Source: Caprimulgus europaeus (Eukaryota; Chordata; Aves; Caprimulgiformes; Caprimulgidae). Taken from it: 64,000 nt of DNA. The position numbers were made by a program, and so were the translations under genes. The stretch lies in NCBI GenBank assembly GCA_907165065.1, contig OU015523.1, positions 115,718,246 to 115,782,245 on the forward strand, in the 5' to 3' direction. Shown here piece after piece: positions 1-11,615 of the stretch (the stretch's first letter is position 1; every line of letters starts with the position of its first letter). The notes below the pieces were generated by a model. The model worked only from the letters and a program-made list of their open reading frames with translations, ran no database searches and was not told the origin of the DNA.

Positions 1-1459
1 AAACACTTCTATTTGCTTGGGTTAAATGCATAGATCTTGAATTGTTTTGGTCCATTTAAACATTACAATACCAAAACCAGTAATCAGCTCTTCTGGATAA
101 TTTTAGAAACTGTCTTTTCAAAAGCCAGCAGTGGTATAGTAGTGTGAGAGTAATGAGCAGTGACAAATTATTTGTGCTATTTCCAAGGGAAACTGTTGGC
201 ATTAACTTGATGCAGAGTCTTTGTTACTTTATGAATAAGAAGTGTGGTTAATATATTATACTCCATGTGTCTTCCAACCCTACGCAGAACCTAATTACAT
301 TTCATGGAAAGTTAAGTAGGCAGCAAACTAAGTGGTATGGAAAGTGCATACAGTCAAAGTCCATTGGCTGCAAACACTGAACAGTTGTTTTGTCCTTCTA
401 CTTTGGAGAACTTCATAATTATACATTTAGTGCTACTGAGAGATCCACTGTGTAATTACACAGCTCAGCAATAATGGCACCAGTTACTATGCAAATACAA
501 GGAGACATAAGATATTAAAACAAATGTAACAACAGCAATATGTAGAAACAAGATGATAACCAGTAGTGAGTCCAGGTGTCACTCTGGTAGAGAATTTTAT
601 CGAGGTTTGTTCAGTTAAGAGGAAAGTGTTAGGGCAGTGGCTTTGTCCCTAAACAGACATGGCATTAGCCCAAAGCCTCCAAAGAGAGTCAGTCCAGTTT
701 GCTAGAAGCCATGCCATCAGCTGATGAGAAGAGACAATACCAGGGCTACTCAGCTACACAGCCCATTTCCTGACTTGTACTGCACTGGGAAGTGGGCTAT
801 GGGAGGTGTGGGTCCTAAAGGGATTGGAACAGAGATGATGCTTTAAACCACACCTTTTAAAAGCATCTAGAGAGTTCCTACTTTCAAATTACCTGAGCAT
901 ATCAGAGTCATTACTAAAACTATTGTCACAATGCCTTTGTGAGACAAAGTGACTTAGATGTTTCACCCAACCTTTAAGTGTCCTAATACCCGAGCAGAAA
1001 CTCCTATCCTGCATTAGAGGGAGAGGTAAGCCTTTCTGAATGAGACTCCCAGCTTTTAGGAGACCTGTGTGAGGAGCAGCTGAAGCTGCACCAAAGGAAG
1101 CAATGAGGAAAGCACAATTGTTTGTGGAGAACAATAGAATGTGTCTTAACAATGGGTCACAGGAAAACTCCTAAATCTGACCAACATTCAAAGACTGTAG
1201 GTTGGTGTCCAAAGGTGCATCTACATTGACTCTGACCTTTACAGTAAATTACATGACAAACTCTGTTGGTCTAGAGCTGGGTGCCTTCTTAGCAAGTTTA
1301 GTTACTATTTGCTACCATTGCATGCAAGCTACATGATCTCAGCAGTGCCTTTCAGGACTGGAAGACATAATTGGTTTTATTTTATTTTTATAATCCAGTG
1401 GCCATATTTGTTATCATTTTTAGCACATTTCCCAGACTTCTACACTAAAAGTGTAGTCC
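1..1459. other. Unannotated AT-rich non-coding DNA
   Basis: I see no gene, RNA or recognisable repeat in this stretch. The one open frame over 80 codons (889-1152, minus strand) has no domain, no family resemblance and no splice context, and I treat it as chance. The stretch ends where CR1 homology begins. Confidence 0.6.
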
Positions 1460-2841
1460 ATCATATCTGAGAAGTCCTGACAGTCTGGTGAAGTTCCCAC
1501 AGACTGGAAAAAGGGGAACATAACCCTCATTTTTAAAAAGGGTAACAAGGAAGACCCGGGGAACTACAGGCCGGTCAGACTCACCTCAGTTCCAGGCAAG
1601 ATCATGGAGCAGATACTCCTAGAAACTACGCTAAGGCACATTGAGAATGTGAAGGTGATTGGTGACAACCAACATGGCTTCACCAGGGACAAATAGTGCC
1701 TGACCAATCTGGTGGCCTTTTATGACGGGATTACAACATTGGTGGATAAGGCTAAAGCAACTGATGTCATCTACCTGGACTTGTGCAAGGCATTTGACAC
1801 TGTCCCACATGGCATCCTTGTCTCTAAATTGGAGACACGTGGGTTTGATGGATGGACCGCTCGGTGGGTAAGGAACTGGCTGGATGGTCACACTCAAAGA
1901 GTTGTGGTCAACAGCTCAAAGTCTGAGTGGAAACCAGTGATGAGTGGTGTCCCTCAAGGTTCGGCATTGGGACCGGTGCTCATTAACATCTTTGTCAGTG
2001 ACATGGACAGGGGGATTGAGTGCACCCTCAGCAAGTTTGCTGATGACACCAAGCTGAGTGGTGTGGTTGACATGCTGGAGGGACGAGATGACATCCAGAG
2101 GGATCTTGACAGGCTTGAGAGATGGGCCTGTGCCAACCTCATGGAGTTCAACAAGGCCAAATGCAAGGTCCTGCATCTGGGTCGGGGCAACCCCAAACAC
2201 AAATACAGGCTGAGCAATGAGTGGCTTGAGGACAGCTCTGAAGAGAAGGACTTGGGAGTGGTGGAGAAGTTCAACATGAACCGGCAATGTGTGCTTGCAG
2301 CCCAGAAGGCCATCTGTATCCTGGGCTGCATCAAGAGAAACGTGGCCAGCAGGTCGAGGGAGTGGATTCTCCCCCTCTACTCCACTCTCATAAGGCTCCA
2401 CCTGGAGCACGGTGTCCAGTTCTGGAGCCCCCAACACAAGAGAGACATCGACCAGTTGGAACAGGTCCAGAGAAGGGCCACAAGGATGATCTGAGGGCTG
2501 GAACACCTGTCCTGTGAGGACAGGCTGAGAGAGTTGGGTCTGTTCAGCCTGGAGAAGAGACAGCTCCTGGGAGACCTTCTAGCGGCCTTCCTGTACCTGA
2601 GGGGGGCTACAAGAAAGCTGGAGAAGGACTTTTCATAAGGGCAGTTAATGACAGGACAAGGGGAAATGGCAGAAATAGCTTTAAGCTGGAAGCGGGTAGG
2701 TTTAGATTAGACATTAGGAAGAAATTCTTCACTGTGAGGGCGGTCAGACACTGGAACAGGTTGCCCAAGGAAGTTGTTGATGCCCCCTCCCTGGAAGTGT
2801 TCAAGGCCAGGTTGGATGAGGCTTTGAGCGACCTGGTCTAG
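1460..2841 (+). pseudogene. CR1 ORF2 remnant (reverse transcriptase, broken)
   Basis: This is the dead coding region of the CR1 copy. The RT fingers motif with NYRPV is near 1560, NQHGF near 1668, motif A ([13 protein letters not shown]) near 1760-1800, motif B ([11 protein letters not shown]) near 1945-1975, and the catalytic FADD box near 2036-2047, followed by thumb and C-terminal sequence. The frame is broken by TGA at 1478, TAG at 1694, TGA at 2492 and TAA at 2636; a frameshift near 2636 moves the C-terminal stretch (to TAG at 2839) into another frame. The changes at 1478 and 2492 look like TGG-to-TGA and CGA-to-TGA transitions; the copy at 10682 still has CGA at the second site. The 783-base open stretch 1712-2494 begins at a GTG inside the domain and is not a gene start. 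No activity is expected. Confidence 0.93.
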
Positions 2842-2937
2842 TGGAAGGTGTCCCTGCTGACGGCAGGGGGGTTGGAACTGGATGATCTTTAAGGTCCCTT
2901 CCAGCCCAAACCATTCTATGATTCTATGATTCTATGA
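1460..2937 (+). mobile_element. CR1 LINE, 5'-truncated, ~1.48 kb
   Basis: This is a non-LTR retrotransposon copy of the chicken repeat 1 (CR1) family. It starts inside ORF2 just upstream of the first reverse transcriptase motifs, runs through the RT domain and C-terminal region, and ends with the avian CR1 tail: a GGTTGGAACTGGATGATCTT block followed by three tandem copies of the ATTCTATG-type octamer at about 2912-2937. It lacks the 5' UTR, ORF1 and the endonuclease half of ORF2, as most CR1 copies do. It is the longest and best preserved CR1 in the window. I did not identify a target-site duplication, which CR1 usually lacks. Confidence 0.95.
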
Positions 2938-5900
2938 AAAAGAAGAATTTAAAGAGATTGTTTCCTACAGTTGTATAATCTCCTGGTTCCCCAGAAGCCT
3001 TCTTTATTTTCCCTATCTCCTTTGTACAAATTTCTAGCTCTGCTTAGGCTGTCATCTCACCTATCATTTTTGTTTTCTGTTACATTGGCTGGCAATGCAT
3101 CTTTTCTTTCTGGTCTCTTAGAGCATCCTTCTTTTACAGTCTAGATTTACCTCTTGTGTTGAATACAGTTTCCTCAGAGTACCATTAATTACACTATGCA
3201 AACTATCCATCCCATCACAACTGTGTCTTGGTTTTTAGATCCAGACAAAGAGTATTTCTGTAAGTTTATCTTTATTGGAGAAGCAATTAAATGCAAGCCT
3301 GACTAAAGTGTACTACAAGTATTTAACTAACTTCAGTATTGCTATCTGAAAAAGTCTGCACTTTATGGGAAATTACTTTCAGAATTAGCTGAAATCAAGC
3401 CTGGGACGAGATGTGATTCAAGCATTCTGCTGCTTGGTTTGCAACTCATTTGTAGACTTTTTTTTTTAATGAACTCTTTATCACATTTATATATCTTGCA
3501 AAGTTTTTTTAAGATCTGGTCTCATTCACAAGTGGGAGTGGGAACTGCTGTCTCTCAGGAACTGCTTACCAATTCAGATTAAATTAATTTTATTATAATT
3601 ATAATGGCACTTTCAGGATACTCATCTAGTTTGTTGTAATAGAACTGAATATATACAGCCTTTTGTCTAGAAACCTTGATGCACATTACATATCTAGGTC
3701 AAATCAGTTCTTGTCATACTTCTGTGGGAGAGGTGAACAGGCATACTTTCAAGACTGATTTTTTTCAGGCTTTTTCTAGGTTTAGAAATTCATATATATT
3801 TATAGCCTTGAAAAAATCCTAAAGTCAGTTTTGGAGGGGAGTAAATCCCTATGTTAATTTTCCTGTGTTAATTTTGTTTCTTGAGTGTTTGAAATTACAG
3901 ACCTGTGGCACTTGCCAGTTGTAAAGTAGAGGCCTGGTATGTAAGTGGTTGTATTTCAGAGCTGGAGCTGATATAGTCTGCCTTTCAGAAGTGCATAAAT
4001 TGTAGTTTATTCTTTGGAGTTATCTCAAATGTGACTGAGATGACAGAGCCTGGACATGCCATTAAAAAAATACTGTGTAGGTGTATCTCTGCCTATGTCC
4101 CAAACCCACACTCCTATGTAAAATCAAAATGATATCTTTACATCTCCATATTATATCTTTGGTTGGAGAAGTAGTCTGTTTATTATACTGTTTTATTCTG
4201 AGCAAGCAATATATAAACCAATTGTCAAATGCGTATTCTTTAAGTCAACAAATACTTTGATATTTATCTTTCCAAATCAATTCTCTAGTTTACATTAAAG
4301 AGAATTTACCTGTTCTCTTCAATGAGAGTTTGACTAGAACTGGTTCTGAGCCTGCAATATGTCCTCTACCTCTTTCTTTCCAAAATTTAAACAGGACAAA
4401 TGTGTAATTTCATTTTCAGAGACACCTAAATTATTTACAAACATATTTTGTACATATTATCATTGAATCAATTACCCATTCTCATTCATACCTTCATCTC
4501 AGCTGCAAAAATTGCAATATTCAGTGTATTTTACTAGTTATTTTTACTTGGAAACAACACTACTTATGTCAAACTATTTATCCCCATCAACAAAAACATC
4601 TGGGTGTGTTGTTTTATAAACTTATGAGGAAAATACTCATCTAAATGGAGAAATAAATAGAATTTAGATGTCAAAGGCTTCAGTTTGAAGAAACAGGATA
4701 CACTAATCTAGCTGTTTACATTTGTTCACACTTATTTTAATCTCTCTTACTGGCATCCTTTTATGAGTTAATTTAACTCACTAACCTAGCAAAGAAGTAA
4801 CCAAGGAAAAGTGACTATGTCATTTTCTTCCACATTAGTGAGCTGAATCAGCTCAGAGAACAATCTGGCAAAAAATGAATTCAAATAGTTCAAATGAACC
4901 ATGTTCTGAAGGTGCCTGTTTCTCACACTGACTTTAAAAAGGAGCACGTAGGATGACTTCAGAAGTAAATGCCTACACTGTAAACATCTCTAAGCAGGAA
5001 AGATAAATCTCACCCTAAGCAATTCTTGCTTAAGATGAGTAACTCATCCTGGCCATGATTCTCAGACCATATCAGGCATGCTGACAAGATTAAACATCTC
5101 AAAAAGACGTGACCATGATTTTCCTTGTAAATACAACCGAAACGTCTTAATTGCAGGTATTTAATAGACGAGTTGCTAGAACGAGGGTGTGAAGAACCTA
5201 CCTTTACTTCATCCCAGATGCTCCTCTTCAGCCCTGGAGCTGTTTTCTCCCAAGACAACACATTAAATGTCAGGCTATATGCTGCAGGCAGGAAAGAAAA
5301 ATTCTGGAAAGATATCAGCCCTCACTCCCTTCTGTTTCTCTGCAGGAATGCCTTTGCTATTCTCTTAATAGAACAAATATCAGTTAGGAAAAAAATGGGC
5401 ATTTTAATTGACCTATCTGTTACCACAACAACAAAAGAATAAAACTAAAAATCAAACTTGGGAAAAGCAAAAACTTTTTCTTAAGGTCATTCTTAATATC
5501 AGCTTAATATCAGTGAAGTAAACTTCATTGCCTAGTTTGGGTACTGAAGTTAACACCTCACCATCACCATGTTTCTTTGGCTCTTTCTGCAACCATTATA
5601 CAAATGGGTGCTATTTTTGATCTGAAAGAGAAGATGGAGTCTGAGAGGTAGATAAAAGAATAAAGAGATTAATTAATTTACCAGTTTAGCCATCTGTTTC
5701 CTCTATGGCCTTTGGCAAGTCAATGAACTGTTTTGTGCCCTAAGCATAAAACAAAGATGCTGGTAGCAGCCTTTTAAATGCCTTAGAAGAAAGCTGCAGA
5801 AATGTATTAAAAATCCTCAAAACTTGTCTTCTTGCCTTTCATGAGAGAAATGGAGAGCTGAAATGAAATTAAAATGCAGCAGCTAACATTTTTAAGTGGG

Positions 5901-6338
5901 GAGCTCTTAACACATGCCAAAACAATGCCATCGTCAGGATGAATGGGTCTGTGGAGACTGACCTCTCCAGGCTAGCATATATACAGACCTGCAGTAATCC
6001 TTCACGCGGATAACCACGCAGAGCTTACATAAGTGTTGTGAATATTTTTGACAGTAGGAAGAAAAATAAGACTGATTTGACATTTAAGTTTAAAGGTATG
6101 TTGGGGAGGGATGAGAGAAATGATAAGATTTCTTTAAAAACTTGTTTATGTAGACAGTTGCAGGGAGGATAGTGTGAAAGCTAAAACAAATAAAAATTAT
6201 ATACTTTTTATATCTTACACATGGATTTTCTCTCATTCTTCTCTCCTCTAAGGGAGAATAAGGAAAAGCAGAAGAATAGGAATGGAGGTTTAGAGGGTGG
6301 ATAGGATTTCAGCTGTAGATGAGGTAAGGCTGAGTTTT
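2938..6338. other. Unannotated AT-rich non-coding DNA
   Basis: There are no genes or RNA genes I can support here. Short frames such as 5010-5261 (minus) and 5173-5442 (plus) overlap each other and show no domain. The only repeat-like item is a possible MIR-type SINE at 5695-5780, listed separately. The tract is AT-rich with homopolymer runs, as expected of avian intergenic or intronic DNA. Confidence 0.6.
5695..5780 (+). mobile_element. Possible MIR-like SINE fragment
   Basis: The segment contains TTTGGCAAGTCAATGAACTG, then a TTTTGTGCC and TAAAACAAAGATG arrangement that follows the order of the core of ancient MIR-type tRNA-derived SINEs (GGGCAAGTCACTTAAC, TGTGCCTCAGTTTCC, GTAAAATGGAGAT). 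The match is by eye, diverged and short, so it could be coincidence. An alignment to the MIR/CORE-SINE consensus would decide. Confidence 0.4.
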
Positions 6339-6390
6339 AAGGCAACCCTGACCTTGTTCAACAGGTCTCTAAAAAGGTCAGGGTTGCCTT
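6339..6390. repeat. Perfect 17-bp inverted repeat with 18-nt spacer
   Basis: AAGGCAACCCTGACCTT at 6339-6355 is matched exactly by its reverse complement at 6374-6390, separated by 18 bases. The foldback would form a stable, fairly GC-rich hairpin in AT-rich surroundings. It is not flanked by a T-run or by other gene signals. It may be a recent templated inverted duplication; a hairpin RNA is possible but the stem is shorter than a usual pre-miRNA. Confidence 0.9.
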
Positions 6391-9300
6391 GTTCGTGGAT
6401 AATTGGGGAACAGAAGCCATGAAACCGGGAGATCAGTTAACTCAAATTCCTGCATACAGCATTATCCACAGCCGAGGTTCAGACGAGATGAACAAGCCTC
6501 AGAGCACCTCAGCTAAGCTGTGATGGGATCCCTGGTACCCTGTCCCCACAAGTTCCTCAGGCAGAGGAGAGAGGCAGGAGGTTTTTGCTGCCTTGTGACC
6601 CACTCCCTTACACCTTCTTCACTGAAGGTTCCAGTTCACTCCCTGCTTTATGTGTGTAGAAGGACCTGCACTGATCAGATGATACCAACTAATGTTAGTG
6701 TTGGTCATGAGAGATTTTTTTGCATGTCCCATTATGTTATTGGAACATCTACCACTTTACAAGGAAGATGACAGAGCACACATCTCTTCCTGGGCCTCTG
6801 TAAAGTCTTCCCTGTGGAAAGCTGGACACAAGCTGAGGATGTGACTCAGTGGCCTTGAAATCCACCCAATTTCATAAATCTCTGTAGAGCCCAGAAGCTG
6901 AATGAATCTAGCCTTATATTTTCAAATTTCTGAAGTTCTAGACTGGTTACATTTCAAGTGGAAATGCACTCTACAACTTCCCAGGAAGCATAGGCATGTT
7001 TTATACCTTTCAAGGAAACACTCGCTTAAACAATTCCATTGTGTAACTGTTTTCTCTAAGTCATGACTCTGCTGTAAAGAGAGAGAACACAGTGCAAACA
7101 GACAGACATAGATAAATTATTAATTAGCCAGCCCTTTGTTGGTTAGCTACAGGCAGATTGTCAGTGTGTTTGCTCAATTCACTTTCCCTGGCAAGCCATG
7201 AGCTGCATCCCCACTGCCTTCCAGGGTCAGGCAGAGGGGAAAGGTCATGCTGCAGGCTTGGAGACAACTAGGGTAGCTAGAGCATCTGAAAATCCTAATG
7301 CATGGTGGCACTGCAGGGACATAGGCACTAATATGGGTAAAATGCAACAATTTTGGTATACTATAACTTCTGGGTTTTTTTGGCCTTGTCTCTACTACTA
7401 AACAAAATAAGAGGCAGGAAAATATTTCTATCCATGAGGAAAAATGGCACAGACTGGCTTAGGTCGTCACTTCCTAGGGCTATCCTGCTTTTGTGGATTT
7501 GTCTTGAAGAACGGGAGAGCATGCAAGAGAGAGAGCACTGAAGTGGCCCAAAACAGAGCCAAGAAAGTCTCTGGAGAGCCATTAACAACACTTGAAAACA
7601 CAATAAATTTTGTGGACAACTTATCTCTCCGTTTACCAAAAGCTTACATAATGAAGCTGAGACTTCCTACAGGAGAATTCTCTCTTGCTGAGAGGTGTCA
7701 GCACATAAACGGGCAAGGGAACAGCTCTGGATAAGATTAGGTTTTTCTCAGTGGATCTCTGTAGCTTTTGGTGGAAACAGATGGTTACACCTATAATGAT
7801 AAACAAAATAGGAGCAAAGACTTTTTCTCTGGCACTGAGTTGTATGGCCCAGCTGCATTCATACTACTTCCCAGTTCTTTCTAGCTCTTCTGTGCCCTAT
7901 GTGGTAGCCCACAGAAGGGGGTTTTTAATTCTTTTTTCTTTTTAAACTTTCTGAAATAACGTGACATCAATATAGCAGCCCATCAGAGTGGAAGTTTCAT
8001 AACACAGCACTGGATAGCATTTGTTGCATGCTCTGAGGTATCTGAGGGAGCAAAGTTTGCTGGGATAACATGTAAGACCTGTACATGGCAGAAAGAGACA
8101 ATTTGAAGTGATCTCATTCTTCCTGACTTTTCAGAGTACTCTCTAGTGAACCACTTGAGAACAGTTTTCAGTCATGACCTTGGTAGAGCTAGTTGGAAAA
8201 GTTAAAAAAAAAGCCAGGCAGTGAGCTAGCAACTAAGCAGTAAAAATGAGCAAGGGTCCAATGCTGACATCCCTGGTTCTCTTATTAATCAATGCGGATG
8301 CACACAGTTAATCCCCTGAGAAACTGCTTCTTGTGAATTTAGCCATCATATGATTTCTTCCCAGCTCCATCACAAAATCAAGATACACAAAGTAGATCCA
8401 TAAAAATCTTATATGTTTTAATAACCTTGTTGCAGGTTAACCTCAGATCTTGACACTCCACTCAGCTGCTTAAACTCTCCAAGTGTTTACCTTTCTGCTA
8501 TAACATTTTCTATAAACCTGAATGCGAGATACCTAGAAGCACATCAGCCCTGACAGGATTAAACCATTTGGACTCCAGGTTACATCCAACTCTTCTTTGA
8601 TCCCACCCATCTTGCCTAGGCAGCTCAGTTCAGGAGACCAAATGCTATCCCTAATCCAAAGCAAAACACAGAGCTATTCACTAGAGGTCCCATAAAGCCT
8701 GGATCAAGTTTCTGCTTTGCTTATGAGCCATAGTATTTCTTACTATTCCCTCAAACAGTTTCCAAAGATGGGAAAAGAACATTTCTGTTCCAGAAGGGTT
8801 TTGTGAGTATAAATAATCCATAAAGCAATAGAAAATAGGCACTTGCAGTTGCCAGCAGTTTGGTGACATAGAAGAAGTAATGCAGACAGCTGGATTAAAT
8901 ACAGGAACAGAGAAAGCACATTACACTTGCAGAACTAGAGACTGCTGGAAATAAATAAATTAAAGAAAAACTTTGGAACTGTACTCACCTTGCTGTGAGC
9001 TCTCAGTGCAGTTCTGTGATCTGAAGAATTAAAACTATCCTACATGTATGAACAGAGAATCCCTGCAACTGTGGTTTCAATTCACACAGCAATGATGTTA
9101 TAGAGTATCTTACTGACTTATATTGCCCATCTCAAGAAGAGTGCAGAAATACTGGTACTCAAAGGGATCCCTATAAAATGATCCAGAGATCAGAAAACAA
9201 TGATGCATCACGAAGCTAGATAAGCTCTTGTGCTGAATTGTGCATAGAAACAACTGGATGATGGAAGGAAGTTTGTGGGTTTTCTTCATTCTTGCTGGCA

Positions 9301-10681
9301 GAGGGAAAACAAGATTTGGCACCTGAAAACTGAAGTTGCCAAAATTAAGACATAATATCCTATTAGTGAAGTTAATTAAAACATTGAAACATTTTATTCA
9401 ATAATATCTTTATATTTGTGAAGGATGAACTGTGTCCTGAAGTCTTTCAAAAGAAATTGACTATCTGTCAGAAGAGAGATGCCTTAATCCAGCTACAGTT
9501 TGTACGGTCTACTGGCCCCTTCTGTCCCTGGAAAGAATTAATGCTGCTCTAGATCTGTGAATACTCTGCTCGATTCTGGGTTTGGTTACACAGAGGGCAG
9601 AAAGCTATGCAAAGTCCTCAGCATACTGATAACACTTGCAGCTCACTGTTAAGTCTGTAGCAAAAGTCAAAGCTCATGCATCAAGCCTGTAGCCAGTTGC
9701 CCTCAGGGTACAGGAGTGTGAACATGGGCTCTAAGCATTCAGAACTGAGTGAAAGCTGTAATTTTAAGTTTTTAGCAGAAAAAAGTAGCTTCAGGCAGTT
9801 TGCCTTGCATGTGCATGCAGTTTCTGTGCATTAACTATATGTTCATATTAAATCCATTAATAAAATTATAATACAAGGTTCTGCTGCTATATATATATGT
9901 ATAAGGCACTGCGAACTGGGAGTGTTAATGAACTTCTGAACTCTTATTAGTGTGAAATGTGCTAAGTGTGTCAGACAGAGGAAAAAGCCAATTAAGCTAG
10001 TGGATGACATCCAGGTTAGGGAAGTCCCACTTAATGGGAAGTCAAGTGCATAGGAGATAAGACATCATGCTTTGTCATCAGCCAGATTTCTTCTCCCAAC
10101 ATTAAAACTTGTCTAATTAAGACCATCCAAGGACAACTAACAGGATACTTTGTTTGCTTTTTAAAATCTTCCAACATAAGGAAGCACCTCAGCATTTCTA
10201 TCCTTTTGTCTGTTTAAGCTACAGCCCCAAAATCTACTTTAAGAATAAATAGACAACAGTTTAATCTGAGGACAAAAATAGGAGGTGAAATTTACTTAGA
10301 TTCTGATACATAAATCTCTTATGCAAATATATGCAAATCTATAATGTACATATAAATGCACACATACACCCTCACCAGTATTTCCATGTTCTTCTTTCAT
10401 TATGCTACATAGGTTTATTAGAAGTGCTATGTTAGTTTATCTGAACAATCTTGTAGGAGAGTAAGGAGATTGATCAAGGGGAAGATTTGAAAGGATATCG
10501 GTTGGTTAACTCAACACTGATCTATTTTTATTTAACAAGCAACAAAAAAAGTAATTTTCCTTCCAAAGTATGACTGTCCAGCTATAATTTTTCTTTTATT
10601 TTTCCCCTCTTGTTTCCTTCCCAACCTTCTAAATCATCAGCCTTTGGAGACAGTCAGACACAGGACCATGACTAGACTGGA
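6391..10681. other. Unannotated non-coding DNA
   Basis: I found no gene, RNA gene or clear repeat. Several frames of 60-96 codons between 6520 and 7945 overlap in different frames and on both strands, lack domains and lack codon-like composition; I regard them as chance. A short TA-rich tract lies near 9888-9903. Confidence 0.55.
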
Positions 10682-11332
10682 AGCCCTCAGGGGTCGGTAT
10701 TAGTACCAGCGCTGTTTAACATCTTTGTTGGTGACGTGGACAGTTGGATTGAGTGCACCCTCAGCAAGTTTGCTGATGACACCCAGCTGTGTGGTTTGGT
10801 CAACACGCTGGAGGGACGGGATGCCATCCAGAGGGACCTTGACAGGCTTGAGAGGTGGGCCTGTGCAAACCTCATGAAGTTCAACAATGCCAAGTGCAAG
10901 GTCCTGCACCTTGGTCGGGGCAACTTCAAGCACAAATACAGGCTGGGAAGAGTATAGATTGAGAGCAGCCCTGAGGAGAAGGGTTTGGGGGTATTGGTGG
11001 ATGAGAAGCTCAACATGAGCCAGCAATGTGCACTTGCAGCCCAGAAGGCCAACCGTGTCCTGAGCTGCATCAAGAGAAGCGTGGCTAGCAGGTCGAGGGA
11101 GGTGATTCTTCCCCTCTACTCCACTCTAGTGAGAACCCCCCTGGAGCACTACCTCCAGTTCTGGGGCCCCCAACATAAGAAGGACGTGGACCTGTTAGAA
11201 CAAGTCCAGAGGAGGCCCATGAGGATGATCCGAGGGCTGGAGCACCTCTCCTATGAGAACAGGCTGAGAGAGTTTGGGCTGTTCAGCCTAGAGAATAGAA
11301 AGCTCCAGGGAGACCTCCTAGTGACCTTCTAG
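10682..11332 (+). pseudogene. CR1 ORF2 remnant (catalytic FADD to C-terminal region)
   Basis: One frame carries the CR1 RT catalytic box (SKFADDTQLCG near 10763-10795), the [16 protein letters not shown] helix and the later [32 protein letters not shown] region. It is interrupted by TAG at 10955-10957, where relatives have a Trp codon, and by TAG at 11330-11332, where relatives have Gln. Both are simple transitions typical of neutral decay. No function is expected. Confidence 0.9.
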
Positions 11333-11615
11333 TACCTGAAGGGGCCTAAAGGAAAGTTGGGGAGGGACTTTTGGCATGGGCTTAAACTGGAAGAGAGTAA
11401 TTTAGATTAGGGATTAGGAAGAAAAGTGGTCAGAGGGTGGTCAGACACAAAGAAGTTGTGGCTGGCCCCTCCCTGGAAGTGTTCAAGGCCCAGGTTGGAT
11501 GAGGCTTTGAGCAACCTGGTCTAGTGGAAAGTGTCCCTGCTCATGGCAGGGGGGTTGGAACTAGATGATCTTTAAGGTCCCTTCCAGCCCAAACCATTCT
11601 ATGATTCTATGATTC
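10682..11615 (+). mobile_element. CR1 LINE, 5'-truncated, internally deleted
   Basis: This CR1 copy begins inside RT motif B (CCTCAGGGGTCGGTATTAG near 10685) and ends with the same tail as the copy at 1460, including ATTCTATGATTCTATGATTC at 11596-11615. The 3' UTR, with the GGGGGGTTGGAACTAGATGA stretch, is close to that copy, so both belong to one related subfamily. Between about 11340 and 11470 parts of the ORF2 C-terminal region are missing relative to the copy at 1460. The element is 5'-truncated and inactive. Confidence 0.95.

Noticed and set aside
1916-2506. 196-codon open frame antisense to the CR1 ORF2
   Set aside because: It is a shadow of the real CR1 reverse transcriptase frame on the other strand.
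10687-11073. 128- and 108-codon frames antisense to the second CR1
   Set aside because: Both are shadows of the plus-strand ORF2 remnant.
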